Positions 1-9,622 of a stretch of 64,000 nucleotides of DNA are shown here, piece by piece. The position numbers and the translations under genes are program-made. The notes beneath the pieces are model-generated. The model saw only the letters and a list, made by a program, of their open reading frames with translations. It did no database searches and had not been told where the DNA came from. Position 1 is the stretch's first letter. Each line of letters opens with the position of its first letter. This stretch comes from GCA-002727735 sp038134525 (GTDB lineage Bacteria > Bacteroidota > Bacteroidia > Flavobacteriales_D > Parvicellaceae), in contig JAYPVI010000004.1 in NCBI GenBank assembly GCA_038134525.1, positions 124,001-188,000 of the forward strand, in the 5' to 3' direction.

Positions 1-1
1 A

Positions 2-70
2 TTATATAATTCTATGACCGATGAAGAGATTGAACATGTAATTAAAATCTTCAATAAATTACTTCAATGA
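2..70 (+). CDS. C-terminal end of a probable DegT/DnrJ/EryC1 sugar aminotransferase (5' partial)
   Basis: An open frame enters from the left edge and stops with TGA at 68-70, overlapping the next start by three bases in an ATGA arrangement. Only about 22 codons are visible. They end in the pattern NSMTDEEIEHVIKIFNKLL, which resembles the last helix of PLP-dependent sugar aminotransferases of the DegT/DnrJ/EryC1 family (typically S-L/M-T-x-E-E-x-x-x-V-I). Such enzymes make amino sugars on nucleotide carriers and are common in polysaccharide loci, which fits what follows. The assignment rests on a short tail and is tentative. Confidence 0.45.
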   Translation, partial: LYNSMTDEEIEHVIKIFNKLLQ

Positions 71-2055
71 TCTTCGAATTATTTAAGTACCTATTTTCTC
101 TAATTCTATCCTTAAATATTGCATATTTCATTGGATTAGTGATAATAAAAACATTATCGTTAGAAACCAAAAATAGCTGGTTTAGTTCAACTCTATTTAT
201 AGTAATAGGTTTATTATTTCTTTCAACTATTTCATCAATAATCGTAACAAAATTCCAAACATGTTTTGTACTAATACCATTACTTTTTGGTTTCCAAATG
301 TTTCTTACAAACAAAAAAACAGAAATTCAAAATATTCACAAAACATTTGAAAATTTTGATTATAAGAAATTTATGACTTTAAATGTTATCGGTATTTTGA
401 GTTTCTTTTTTTTCTTTAACAGAATTGAAACACTTGATATTGTTAATACAAAATTATTAACATATGATACGTTCAACTGGGCACAAATGTCCAAACTTTT
501 TTTCGAGTACAAGAATGAATCTGTTTTAATTAACGGATTAGACTTTGATGCTGGTATTGATAAAGCCCCCTATCATTATTTTGATATTTGGCTCAATGGT
601 ACGATTAGTTATGTTTTTAATCTAAATACATCGTATTGTATGGCAATTGTTACTTATCCTTTATTGGTTACTGCAGCAATCGTCAGTTTTGTCTCCTTAA
701 TTTATGAATTTTCAAAAAAGTTTAAATTAATCGATATCAGTTTAGGTTTATTTATTTTGATACTATCATCAGGAATAATTTTGATACCAAAAGATTTAGA
801 ATTATTATTTAATAAAGGAAATAATATTTTAAATCAACCTTTTCTAGGTTTATACTGGGGGAAAATTTATGTGATTTATATTTTTGTTTCACTATCAATT
901 ATTTTTCTTAATAGAAAAAATTTAGTTTCATTTACAAACTCTTTATTAATATTACTAATATTATATAGTCAAGTAATAGTTGGAATTGGTGGGTTACTAG
1001 CGTATTTATTTTTCAGTTTTTTAATTTCAAAATCAAACAAAAAACTCTATTTATCGCTGCTTATCTGTTCATCAGTTTTTTATGTGATTTTTGTAATTTA
1101 CTATTTTAACCCCTTATTCATTGATAAAAAAATTGGCAACTTACAACATATTGAGGGATTAGTTATATCTCTTAAATTATACTTTATCTTGGTAGCTGAA
1201 AAAACATTATTAATAGTTTTTTCATATTGGATTTTTATTTTAAGTTGTTTTTATCTGTTTTTCAAAAAGGAAAAGAACAATTTAAAACTGTTTATACCCT
1301 ACTTTATTATCATTTTGGTGAGTTTAATATTCTGGATTGTAAATATTAATACAAAAGATATGTGGCAAGTATTTCTTATTTGGGCATTACCTATTTTTAA
1401 TATTTTCCAATCAGTACTTATAATCACCACGTTAAATAATCAAAATTTCAAATTAAAATATATCACATATACCATTTTATGTTTTTACTTTTTTATAAAT
1501 CATATAAAAACAAGCTCATTTACAAATGAATCAGAATTAGGAATAATAGATGGTAAATTTTATCACAAAGAAATATATCCAAGTGAATTTAAATCAAGAA
1601 TAATTAATTCAAATAGATTTAAAGATTTTGAAAATCTACTAGTTATTTCAGATTACAATTGTGTGACTGGTGCATATTTTGGAAATATGCCAGGAAGATT
1701 TTTGTATTATACTAATGAATTTAAAAATTTATACTGGATAGATTTAGACATTAACTTAAAGAAAAATGTAATAATCCAACCCCAATACTCAAATCAAAGC
1801 TTAAGAAAATTGATATCTGAATCAAAGAACGAAAATCCCAATACAATTATTACAAAAATATTAAAAGGAAAAAGAATTGATGCCATTTTAGATTGTTCTA
1901 GAAATAAATTAACTTATCAAGATGTTACAACAAAATACAGGGATAGTAATTATAAATTCAATTACTTATATGATGACATGTTACAAAAAAGAAATGATAT
2001 TGAATTAGTAGCTGAAGATTATCTCAGTAATGATAAATTTTATTTTGTGAAGTGA
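67..2055 (+). CDS. Large polytopic membrane protein of the polysaccharide locus, possibly a GT-C type glycosyltransferase
   Basis: This 662-residue protein has roughly a dozen hydrophobic segments over the first 480 residues and a soluble tail of about 170 residues. The first large non-membrane loop, around residues 125-180, holds several Asp residues and the stretch APYHYFDIWLNG. That layout (many membrane spans, an acidic first outer loop, a soluble C-terminal domain) is what GT-C glycosyltransferases of the lipid-phosphosugar type look like, so transfer of a sugar on the periplasmic side is a reasonable guess. I do not recognise a named family. It is translationally coupled (ATGA) to the aminotransferase tail upstream and is followed by 620 bases without an intact gene. 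Confidence 0.6.
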   Translation: MIFELFKYLFSLILSLNIAYFIGLVIIKTLSLETKNSWFSSTLFIVIGLLFLSTISSIIVTKFQTCFVLIPLLFGFQMFLTNKKTEIQNIHKTFENFDYKKFMTLNVIGILSFFFFFNRIETLDIVNTKLLTYDTFNWAQMSKLFFEYKNESVLINGLDFDAGIDKAPYHYFDIWLNGTISYVFNLNTSYCMAIVTYPLLVTAAIVSFVSLIYEFSKKFKLIDISLGLFILILSSGIILIPKDLELLFNKGNNILNQPFLGLYWGKIYVIYIFVSLSIIFLNRKNLVSFTNSLLILLILYSQVIVGIGGLLAYLFFSFLISKSNKKLYLSLLICSSVFYVIFVIYYFNPLFIDKKIGNLQHIEGLVISLKLYFILVAEKTLLIVFSYWIFILSCFYLFFKKEKNNLKLFIPYFIIILVSLIFWIVNINTKDMWQVFLIWALPIFNIFQSVLIITTLNNQNFKLKYITYTILCFYFFINHIKTSSFTNESELGIIDGKFYHKEIYPSEFKSRIINSNRFKDFENLLVISDYNCVTGAYFGNMPGRFLYYTNEFKNLYWIDLDINLKKNVIIQPQYSNQSLRKLISESKNENPNTIITKILKGKRIDAILDCSRNKLTYQDVTTKYRDSNYKFNYLYDDMLQKRNDIELVAEDYLSNDKFYFVK

Positions 2056-2678
2056 AAATAGAAATTCATTTAAAATAATTAATTTCATTGTAGATGAAGT
2101 TGATTTCTTTATGAAGAGTACTGTTTAAACTGTATAACCTTTTAGAAAATCATTCATTTTTGAACTTTAACATATAAAAGAATCAATTCTACGGGAGATT
2201 GAGTTTCAATGCCCACATAGTTTAAGAAAACATGTGCCATTTATTATATCATTAACTTCGTAATTAATTTAATCTTTCATTCGTTTTTTTTTAAAATTAA
2301 ATCAGAATGAATCCAATTTTCATTGATCTCAATAACAAAACGTGTAGATAAAGTATTGATTAAATTTTCTGTATAAATTTTTGTGTGATATTTATAAATA
2401 CATTTAGTATATTTTAAAGAAATATCTGTAATGGATTTTAAAAACATTCCGTAATAAGTCAAATCATCAAAAAACAATCATTGTTAAATCATTAATAATG
2501 TTACAAAAAATTGATTCTATGTAGTGTATTTCTTAATAATTAATATTAGATTCAAATTAGTAACAAAATTATCATTAAAAATCTTTAAACTTAAAATAGC
2601 ATTAAAGAAAGTAATATATCATTAAAAGTATGTATTTGTTTTTAAAAAGAATAATTTCACGCATTTAAAGAATAAATT
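2056..2678. other. Intergenic stretch of about 620 bases without an intact gene
   Basis: The stretch is very AT-rich and stop-rich in all frames apart from the minus-strand fragment described separately. I find no clear TAnnTTTG promoter box for the exporter genes that follow, and no convincing hairpin terminator after the membrane protein. It is best read as a scar left by gene loss in the locus. Confidence 0.5.
2277..2490 (-). pseudogene. Decayed fragment resembling an AlgX/SGNH-type O-acetyltransferase domain
   Basis: On the minus strand a 66-codon frame (2277-2477, TTG start) reads DDLTYYGMFLKS near its start and RFVIEINENWIHSDL near its end. Just upstream, in another frame, the codons read DLTMIVF. 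Joined with a frameshift this resembles the pattern IVFHDSFTYYGMF... followed by IVIEINERWIH, seen in AlgX/AlgJ-like SGNH proteins that work with MBOAT acyltransferases in polysaccharide O-acetylation. The GDS-type serine is not preserved (FDD here). The piece is too short and too broken to be functional. Family placement is by eye and uncertain. Confidence 0.35.
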
Positions 2679-3539
2679 TTGAAAGAAATCAATAAAACTT
2701 TTTTCGAAGAAATAACCCCAAAAAAACACCTTTTGGATGTTAATCTTAAAGAGCTTTGGAATTATAAAGATTTACTATTTTTATTTGTTAGAAGAGATTT
2801 TGTTTCTGTCTACAAGCAAACAATATTAGGTCCCATATGGTTTTTTATTCAACCTATTTTCACAACCATTATCTTTACAGTAATTTTTGGAAAATTAGCA
2901 GAAATACCTACAGATGGTTTACCACAGGTGTTATTTTACATGAGCGGGATTACTTGTTGGAATTATTTTTCAGAATGTTTAAATAAAACATCTAATGTAT
3001 TTATTTTAAATGCACCCATTTTTGGTAAAGTGTATTTCCCAAGGCTCATTCTTCCAATTTCTATCATAATTTCAAACTTGTTTAAATTTGGAATTCAATT
3101 TTTACTATTCATAGCATTTTTAATTTATTTTTATTACAATGGCTTCACCATTCAACCTAGTATTTACATGCTCGTTCTTCCTTTACTAATATTATTAATG
3201 GCTGGATTAGGCTTAGGTTTTGGTATCTTAATTTCTTCCTTAACTACTAAATATAGAGACCTTCAATTTTTAGTTCTTTTTGGCGTACAATTATTTATGT
3301 ATGCTACACCTATTGTTTATCCACTTTCATTAGCTAAAGAAAAATTAGGTGAATACAGCTGGATTGCTTTAGCTAACCCCATGACTTCAGTAATTGAGGC
3401 TATGAAATTTGCATTTTTAGGTCAGGGAGATTTTAATTGGATGTATTTAGGTTATAGCTTTGGGGTTATGATCATTCTTTTAGCAATTTCTACTATTATT
3501 TTCAATAAAGTGGAACAAACATTTATGGACACGGTATGA
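2679..3539 (+). CDS. wzm: ABC-2 type polysaccharide exporter, permease subunit (Wzm-like)
   Basis: The 286-residue protein is the usual size for Wzm/KpsM-type permeases and forms the membrane channel that moves a lipid-linked glycan across the inner membrane with its ATPase partner. An N-terminal amphipathic stretch (WNYKDLLFLFVRRDFVSVYKQ, split by family as the RD-F/L-x-x-x-Y-K-Q motif) is followed by about six hydrophobic segments, with GPIWFFIQP near residues 55-65 and SSLTTKYRDLQF near 175-190, both typical of the ABC2_membrane family. The start is TTG at 2679; no ATG fits the family N-terminus. The stop overlaps the next start by four bases (ATGA), so permease and ATPase are coupled. Confidence 0.9.
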   Translation: MKEINKTFFEEITPKKHLLDVNLKELWNYKDLLFLFVRRDFVSVYKQTILGPIWFFIQPIFTTIIFTVIFGKLAEIPTDGLPQVLFYMSGITCWNYFSECLNKTSNVFILNAPIFGKVYFPRLILPISIIISNLFKFGIQFLLFIAFLIYFYYNGFTIQPSIYMLVLPLLILLMAGLGLGFGILISSLTTKYRDLQFLVLFGVQLFMYATPIVYPLSLAKEKLGEYSWIALANPMTSVIEAMKFAFLGQGDFNWMYLGYSFGVMIILLAISTIIFNKVEQTFMDTV

Positions 3540-4822
3540 GTTGGATGATTAAGTTAGAAGATGTCTCAAAAATGTATAGATTGGGATTAATAAGCTCTGC
3601 AACTCTACAAGATGATCTAAAGCGAATATGGTATAATTTAAGAGGCAAAGAAGATCCTTTTTTAAAAATAGGTGAAGAAAACAAAAGAGATACAGATGGT
3701 GGTAATTACGTTTGGGCACTGAAAGACATCAATTTTGAAGTTAACCAAGGCGACATATTAGGAATTATTGGGAAAAATGGTGCTGGAAAATCTACATTAT
3801 TAAAATTACTTTCAAAAGTAACTAAACCTACTACCGGGACTATAAAAACAAGAGGAAGGATTGCTAGTTTATTGGAGGTTGGAACGGGTTTTCACCCTGA
3901 ACTAACTGGAAGAGAAAATATTTTTTTGAATGGAGCAATTTTGGGGATGAAAAAAAGAGAGATTAAATCTAAATTTGATGAAATTGTAGATTTTTCAGGC
4001 TGTGAAAGATATATAGATACACCTGTTAAAAGGTACTCATCAGGAATGTATGTGAGGTTGGCATTTGCTGTCGCTGCTCATTTGGAACCCGAAATATTAG
4101 TAGTCGATGAAGTATTGGCAGTTGGAGATGCTGAATTTCAAAAAAAAGCTATTGGTAAAATGAAAAATGTGAGTCAAGGGCAAGGAAGAACTGTTCTTTT
4201 TGTGAGTCATAATATGACTTCAATAATGGAATTATGTGATAAAAGTCTATTATTAAACAACGGAAAAATTCAAAATTTAGGTGAAACTCATGAAATAATT
4301 AATGAGTATCTTAGTTTGAATCGGGCAGAAAAAAACACTCCAATTAATGAAATTAAGAATAGATCTGGAAATGGATATATCACTTTTGATTCAATGGAAA
4401 TGCTCAACGAAAACAACAAAAATATCTCTTCAATAATTTGTGGACAAAAAATTAAATTCAAATTGGGCTTAATTGTTAACAAAAATTTAGATTACAAAAA
4501 GATACATATTTCAATTAAATTTGTTGACAACAAAGATTCTTCTATTTTTCATTTAAGTAACTCTGTATCAAATGGCAAAGAATTCAAAATAATGAAAGAA
4601 ACAAGTTCTTTTAGTGTTATATGTGAAATAGACAGATTCCCATTAAATATTGGCAACTACAATTATCATCTTTTTTGTAGTGATCTAGAAAATATTTTTG
4701 ATGAAATTAATTTTGCAGGTGAAATAAAAGTTGAATCAGGTAATTTTTTTAATAGTGGCAATTTACCTAGTTCAAAACTAAGTCCATATTTAATTGATAA
4801 CAAATGGTATATTTTAAATTAG
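3536..4822 (+). CDS. wzt: ABC-type polysaccharide exporter, ATP-binding subunit with C-terminal glycan-binding type extension (Wzt-like)
   Basis: The protein is 428 residues. The first 240 or so form the ATPase domain: Walker A GIIGKNGAGKST at residues 76-87, signature YSSGM at 167-171, Walker B ILVVDE at 187-192. The extra 180 residues at the C-terminus are beta-rich in appearance and match the place of the Wzt C-terminal domain, which in O9a-type systems binds the capped non-reducing end of the chain before export. That family role is established for a few Wzt proteins; here it is inferred from position and length. Energises transport by the permease with which it overlaps. The next gene starts directly after the stop codon. 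Confidence 0.9.
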   Translation: MSWMIKLEDVSKMYRLGLISSATLQDDLKRIWYNLRGKEDPFLKIGEENKRDTDGGNYVWALKDINFEVNQGDILGIIGKNGAGKSTLLKLLSKVTKPTTGTIKTRGRIASLLEVGTGFHPELTGRENIFLNGAILGMKKREIKSKFDEIVDFSGCERYIDTPVKRYSSGMYVRLAFAVAAHLEPEILVVDEVLAVGDAEFQKKAIGKMKNVSQGQGRTVLFVSHNMTSIMELCDKSLLLNNGKIQNLGETHEIINEYLSLNRAEKNTPINEIKNRSGNGYITFDSMEMLNENNKNISSIICGQKIKFKLGLIVNKNLDYKKIHISIKFVDNKDSSIFHLSNSVSNGKEFKIMKETSSFSVICEIDRFPLNIGNYNYHLFCSDLENIFDEINFAGEIKVESGNFFNSGNLPSSKLSPYLIDNKWYILN

Positions 4823-5941
4823 ATGAAATCAATCATTCTTATAGACACTTTTGATTTGGGTGGAGCTGAAAAACAGGCAATTCAATTTGCCAACTATCTT
4901 CAAAAAAAACACAATCATAAAGCAGAGATCTGGGCTTGGAAAAATGGTAACTCAACAGCTATTCCAATAATCCAAAAATATAATTTGAAGACAAATATTA
5001 TCCCAAAATTTTCTGGATGGGCAAAAACGTTATATCCTTTACAAGCAAAAAAGTATATAAAACTTTTTAAAAAAGCAAAACCTGATTATCTTCTTGGATA
5101 TACTGTTAGACCAAACGAATTACTTTCATACATATGGAAAAAAACAGGTGCTAAAAATTTTATCTGGGGGCAACAAGGCATAGAGTTAAATCATAAATAC
5201 AATTTACCTGCCCAAATTAAAGGAATTAAAAACACTCCAGTTTTTATATCTAACTCTATAAATGGTGCAAAATATCTCGAGAGTTTTGTAAAAGCACCTA
5301 AAGAAAAAATACATGTTCTGTATAATGGAATTACAGATTATAAAGCTAAAAATACAAGCGAATATTGGAGAGGGATATTAAAATTAGATTCTGTTGAATT
5401 TTCCGCTATTATGGTTGGCCATTTTGCCAAAAGAAAAGATCATGTTACAATGATAAAAGCATGGAAAATAGTACATGACGAGCTAAAATCCCAAAACATT
5501 TCCTGTAAACTAACACTTGCTGGAAACTTTAATAATAGAGTTCAACCAATTATTGATTTAGCTATGGATTTAGAAGTTTTCCACAGCATCAATTTCGTTG
5601 GTCAAATTCAAGACATAGCTGGATTAAACTCTGCACACGACATACATATTTTATCTTCAATAACAGAAGGACTGCCTAACTCTCTGATTGAAGCTATGGC
5701 AAGTAAAAAACCTGTTGTTGGAACTAATATAGATGGTATTAGTGAAGCTTTGGGTGAGCAAAATCTTCAAAACCTAAGCAAACTTAAAGATCCAAAATCA
5801 CTTGCTAAAGTGATATTAAAATTTGCTTTAAACAGAGATCATATTCAGGAAATTGGAGAAAAAAATTCAAAACGAGTTGATAATGTATTTAACTTTCAAA
5901 AAATGTGTGATTCAACATATAATCTTTTGACAAATTCATAA
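4823..5941 (+). CDS. Glycosyltransferase, GT4 family (GT-B fold)
   Basis: At 372 residues it has the standard size of GT4 enzymes. The N-terminal glycine-rich motif TFDLGGAEKQAIQFA (about residues 8-22) and the C-terminal donor-site motif SSITEGLPNSLIEAMASKKPVV (E-x7-E, around residues 280-300; quoted here in two parts as SSITEGLPNSL and IEAMASKKPVV) are characteristic of retaining GT4 glycosyltransferases that use nucleotide sugars in the cytoplasm. ATG follows the wzt stop with no gap, and its own stop overlaps the asnB start by one base, so exporter, transferase and amidotransferase are in one operon. Sugar specificity cannot be read from the sequence. Confidence 0.88.
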   Translation: MKSIILIDTFDLGGAEKQAIQFANYLQKKHNHKAEIWAWKNGNSTAIPIIQKYNLKTNIIPKFSGWAKTLYPLQAKKYIKLFKKAKPDYLLGYTVRPNELLSYIWKKTGAKNFIWGQQGIELNHKYNLPAQIKGIKNTPVFISNSINGAKYLESFVKAPKEKIHVLYNGITDYKAKNTSEYWRGILKLDSVEFSAIMVGHFAKRKDHVTMIKAWKIVHDELKSQNISCKLTLAGNFNNRVQPIIDLAMDLEVFHSINFVGQIQDIAGLNSAHDIHILSSITEGLPNSLIEAMASKKPVVGTNIDGISEALGEQNLQNLSKLKDPKSLAKVILKFALNRDHIQEIGEKNSKRVDNVFNFQKMCDSTYNLLTNS

Positions 5942-7812
5942 TGTGCGGAATTGCAGGTATAATTTCTAAACAAAATATATTAGACAAAACACATATTAGT
6001 AATATGATTTCTAGTCTAGATCACAGAGGTCCGGATGAAAATGGAGTTTATAATTATGAAAATGTTTCTTTAGGCCATGCTAGACTTTCAATAATTGATC
6101 TAGATAGTGGTAAACAACCGATGATCTCTAGCTGTAATAATTTTGTTTTAAGTTTTAATGGTGAGATTTATAATTATAAGAAATTAAAAAAAGAATTAAA
6201 ATTTAAAGGTTTAGATTTTTCAACAAATTCTGATACCGAGGTTGTTCTAAAAATGTTTGAATATTATGGTGTAGATTTTGTGAAAAGACTCAGGGGAATG
6301 TTTGCTTTTGCAATTTTTGATAAGAAAAGAAAAGAGATTCATATCTACAGAGATCAACTAGGAATTAAGCCAATGTATTATTATCAAGATGAATCCTTGT
6401 TTATATTTTCATCTGAAATAAGGTCAATTAAACAAATTCCATGTTTAAATCTTAATAAATCAATATCTGCAATTGACCATTATTTATGGTTAAGTTATAT
6501 ACCAGCTCCTCTAACAATTTTTAAAAACATAAAAAAACTAGAACCTGGACACTATATTTCTTTAAATCAATCTGGAAAAATTATAAAACATAAAAAATAT
6601 TGGGAAATAGAATATAAATCTAATTTAAAACTTAAAAGAAATGAGTGGTTAGAAATTTTAGATGATAAACTTTCAGAATCTGTCAAAATTCATACACAAT
6701 CCGATGTGCCTTTTGGTGCATTTCTTTCTGGGGGAATTGACTCTAGTTTGGTTGTCGCCTATATGAACAAGCACTTAGGAAATGTCAACTCATTCTCCAT
6801 TTCAATGGATCATAGTGAATATGATGAATTAACATGGGCTAAACAAGCAGCAAAAATAAACGATGTAGATTTAACTTATGAAATAGCAAATCCACAAACA
6901 CTTGAACTACTGCCAAAATTGGTTGAGCATTACGGAGAACCATTTGGTGATAGTTCTGCGATACCGACTTATTTAGTAAGTAAATTAGCGTCAAAGAAAG
7001 TAAAAATGGTCCTTTCTGGAGATGGAGGAGATGAATCTTTTATGGGCTACAATAGATATTTAAGGTTTTTCAATAATATTAGCCAACATTCTCAATCAAA
7101 TCAAAATTGGAAAAAGAAAATTCATTGGATAAAAAATTCTATAGTTAAAACTCAGATTCATAAATACTCTTATCAACCTAGCTTCTATAATTTCTACAAC
7201 AAAATAGATTATTTCAAAGAAAGTTTTAGACGAAAGTTGTGGAAAAGAGATTTTGAAATCAACTATGAATTAACAATGAGTCATATGGATAAATATCAAT
7301 TTTATTTCAATTACTCAAATATTGATTTCAATAAAACGATGAATCAAGGAAAATATTTTGACCAAAAAAGCTACATGGTTGATGATATTTTGACTAAAGT
7401 AGATATTGCCAGTATGATGAACTCTCTAGAAGTTAGAACTCCATTTATTGACGTTGAAATCTTTGAGCTTGCAGCAAAAATTCCACCATCTGAACATTTA
7501 AACTCAAAAGCAGGTTTTGAACCCAAAAGCTTATTGAAAGAATTGGCCTTAAAGTATTACCCCAGTAATTTTGTCTATAGAAAAAAAATGGGATTTGGAT
7601 TACCAACTGAAAAATGGTTTGATCCAAAAAATGGGTACTTAAAAAAGGAAATAAATAATATCCTTTTAGACAACAATCAACCTATTTACAATTATTTCAA
7701 AGGAAAACCAATTCAAAAAATTTTAAACTACGAGGTAAGTGAAAAAAACACGAGTAATTCTAATTTAATTTGGTTGCTTTTAGTGCTAAATGAATGGCTA
7801 AATCAAAATTAA
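5941..7812 (+). CDS. asnB: Glutamine-dependent asparagine synthase-type amidotransferase (AsnB family), first copy
   Basis: The 623-residue protein has the N-terminal Ntn glutaminase domain with the catalytic Cys2 (start MCGIAG) and the RGPDE motif near residue 30, then the ATP-pyrophosphatase synthase domain with FLSGGIDSSL at about residues 261-270 and VLSGDGGDESFMGY near 358. Both halves look intact, so it should release ammonia from glutamine and use it on an adenylated carboxylate. In polysaccharide loci such enzymes are thought to amidate uronic acids or similar residues rather than make asparagine; that is inference from context. It overlaps the upstream GT4 gene by one base and is followed by a decayed glycosyltransferase. 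Confidence 0.85.
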   Translation: MCGIAGIISKQNILDKTHISNMISSLDHRGPDENGVYNYENVSLGHARLSIIDLDSGKQPMISSCNNFVLSFNGEIYNYKKLKKELKFKGLDFSTNSDTEVVLKMFEYYGVDFVKRLRGMFAFAIFDKKRKEIHIYRDQLGIKPMYYYQDESLFIFSSEIRSIKQIPCLNLNKSISAIDHYLWLSYIPAPLTIFKNIKKLEPGHYISLNQSGKIIKHKKYWEIEYKSNLKLKRNEWLEILDDKLSESVKIHTQSDVPFGAFLSGGIDSSLVVAYMNKHLGNVNSFSISMDHSEYDELTWAKQAAKINDVDLTYEIANPQTLELLPKLVEHYGEPFGDSSAIPTYLVSKLASKKVKMVLSGDGGDESFMGYNRYLRFFNNISQHSQSNQNWKKKIHWIKNSIVKTQIHKYSYQPSFYNFYNKIDYFKESFRRKLWKRDFEINYELTMSHMDKYQFYFNYSNIDFNKTMNQGKYFDQKSYMVDDILTKVDIASMMNSLEVRTPFIDVEIFELAAKIPPSEHLNSKAGFEPKSLLKELALKYYPSNFVYRKKMGFGLPTEKWFDPKNGYLKKEINNILLDNNQPIYNYFKGKPIQKILNYEVSEKNTSNSNLIWLLLVLNEWLNQN

Positions 7813-7942
7813 ATCAATATCAAAAAACATTGTAATAGTCCTCCCTTTTCTTGCTCTTGGTTTAGCTGATACTCAGGAACTACTAATTACAAAAACTTAT
7901 AAAAATCAAAATGTTATGATAGTTGTATTTCAAAAAAAATGA
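7802..7942 (+). pseudogene. Decayed N-terminal fragment of a GT4 glycosyltransferase
   Basis: In a frame overlapping the end of asnB the codons from 7802 read up to IVIVLPFLALGLADTQ and end at TGA 7940-7942. This lines up with the start of the intact GT4 protein encoded at 12036-13157 (VIIVLPFFSLGGAETQ), including the spacing to the second beta strand (VMIVVF versus VIMLAF). The conserved GGAE has become GLAD and there is no start codon. It is a remnant of a glycosyltransferase gene that once followed asnB. Confidence 0.65.
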
Positions 7943-8662
7943 AGAGAATTAATTTCTAAGCTAAATAAAATAATATTGAATTTTAGCTATTTAATATTAA
8001 CTACTTATAATGGAATACAAAATTTAAAAATATTTAATCTTAGTAAAATTTTTATTATTTGTTCGAAAATTAATAATGATATAAATAAAGGGATTGTTGA
8101 TAATGGAAATGTTACAACAAAATAAGTAAAAGGCAAATATATTTTACAATCAAATTGGGATGATATTCTTGAAAAAAACTTTAATAAAACAACCTAGCCT
8201 CATTTTGATGATAAAGATGTTCGTATTATATTTGATAAAGCAAATTTTTTAGGAGAAAAAATTAGACCGTTTGATCTTGGAAAAGATAATATACAAAAGT
8301 AATTGTCAACAAATCAAATTGCAATAACTGTACTTTTTAAAAAAAATAGATTTTTTTAAAAATAAAAGGTTATGATAACTTTTTCGATATGTTATGATGA
8401 TTAGTATTTTTGGCTTTCAATAATAGAATTTAATAAAAAAGTAGTTTAATTAAATATTCCATCTCTAAATAAATGTTTTATTTATGACTCTAGAAATACT
8501 AGAAATAATTCAATTTCTAAGGAAAATATTTATAAAATTATAAAATATATTTTCAAAAAACACTACAAATTATATGTTGAAAATTTCCAAGATCCAACCA
8601 TTTGATAGTAAAAGTATAGAACTTAAAATCATTAAAGTAAAACTAAAACCAATAAATCACGC
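7943..8662 (+). pseudogene. Unidentified decayed coding stretch between asnB and the GT2 gene
   Basis: About 720 bases without an intact gene. Protein-like segments can be read on the plus strand, broken by stops: a segment ending at TAA 8300-8302 with KYILQSNWDDILEKNF and VRIIFDKANFLGEKIRP separated by a single TAG, and, after more stops, FIYDSRNTRNNSISKENI with KIIKYIFKKHYKLYVEN ending near 8606. The last part vaguely resembles the second half of polysialyltransferase- or GT52-like capsule enzymes, but I cannot identify it. The codon pattern suggests one or two dead genes rather than random intergenic DNA. No clear promoter for the next gene was found. Confidence 0.4.
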
Positions 8663-9622
8663 ATGTCAAAACCAGAGTTATCCATTGTAATTATTAATTA
8701 TAAAACTCCAAATCTTACTTCCAATTGCATTACCTCTATTAGAAAAAATACGAAGGGATTAAATTATGAAATCATTGTAATTGATAATAACTCAGAGGAT
8801 GAATCCAAGGAATTCATTACCTCAAATAATGCTAATGTAAAATGGATTCAAAGTAATCAGAACTCCGGTACATCCCGAGGATATAATCTAGGAGTAAAAA
8901 ACGCAAATTCAGATTACGTTTTAATTTTAAATTCTGATACAATTATTCGGGATAATGCTATTACAAACACTTTACGTTATCATCAAGAAAAAGAAAAACA
9001 TGGCAAGGTTGGATTAACAAGTTGTAAAATCAAAGGGTTTGATAACGAAATTCAATTTACTTCAAACCCTAATTTTCCTTCCATAAAAAAGTACTTAGTA
9101 TATAATCCAATAATGTATAAAATTGGATTCAGACAGCCAGTAGGTTTATCTTTTGAAGAGAAATTAGAACTTCATAATAAAAATCATGAAACTGCATGGA
9201 TTGGTATTGCTTTTGGAATTATCAACAAAAGAATCTTCACTGAAGAAAATATTTGGTTTGATGAGGATATCTTCATGTATTCTGATGAAGTAGAATGGTG
9301 TTATCGTTTAAACAAATTAGGGTATAAACATTACTTCACATCCGATTATACTATCTTCCATGAGAATTCAGGAAGTTCCGTAACATCTGAGTGGAGATAT
9401 GGTCAAATTTTTCTTTCTGAAATTTTATATTTCTACAAAGTTTTCGGTAAAATCAAATTTAAATTGATGGTAAAATCTATGAGAGCTTGGCTAAAAAGCA
9501 CTAAAGACGACGAGTGTTTAATAGAAAAAGATGTTTTTGATAGATACGTTCAACGAATTTTAGATGATTATCAACCTAAGGTAAGCTCTGGAAGTACATT
9601 TTTAAAATATGAATTAAAATGA
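8663..9622 (+). CDS. Glycosyltransferase, GT2 family (rhamnosyltransferase-like)
   Basis: A 319-residue GT-A enzyme. The N-terminus has the nucleotide-binding strand LSIVIINYKTPNLT and IIVIDNNSEDES, then NSGTSRGYNLGVKNANSDY and the metal-binding motif LNSDT near residues 90-95. EEVEWCYRLNKLGY-type residues (SDEVEWCYRL, about 210-220) form the acceptor/base region seen in inverting GT2 rhamnosyltransferase-like proteins. Its stop overlaps the epimerase start by four bases, so it may use or extend the sugar produced by that enzyme. Sugar specificity is not established. Confidence 0.88.
   Translation: MSKPELSIVIINYKTPNLTSNCITSIRKNTKGLNYEIIVIDNNSEDESKEFITSNNANVKWIQSNQNSGTSRGYNLGVKNANSDYVLILNSDTIIRDNAITNTLRYHQEKEKHGKVGLTSCKIKGFDNEIQFTSNPNFPSIKKYLVYNPIMYKIGFRQPVGLSFEEKLELHNKNHETAWIGIAFGIINKRIFTEENIWFDEDIFMYSDEVEWCYRLNKLGYKHYFTSDYTIFHENSGSSVTSEWRYGQIFLSEILYFYKVFGKIKFKLMVKSMRAWLKSTKDDECLIEKDVFDRYVQRILDDYQPKVSSGSTFLKYELK

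Noticed and set aside
5941..7812. Calling the first AsnB simply an asparagine biosynthesis enzyme
   Set aside because: It is coupled to an exporter and glycosyltransferase operon and has a second copy nearby. A role in glycan amidation is more likely, though not proven.
2656..8664. A shared TCACGCAT string before the wzm start (about 2656) and at the GT2 start (8657-8664)
   Set aside because: Only eight bases are shared and the flanks do not align, so it may be chance rather than a recombination site.
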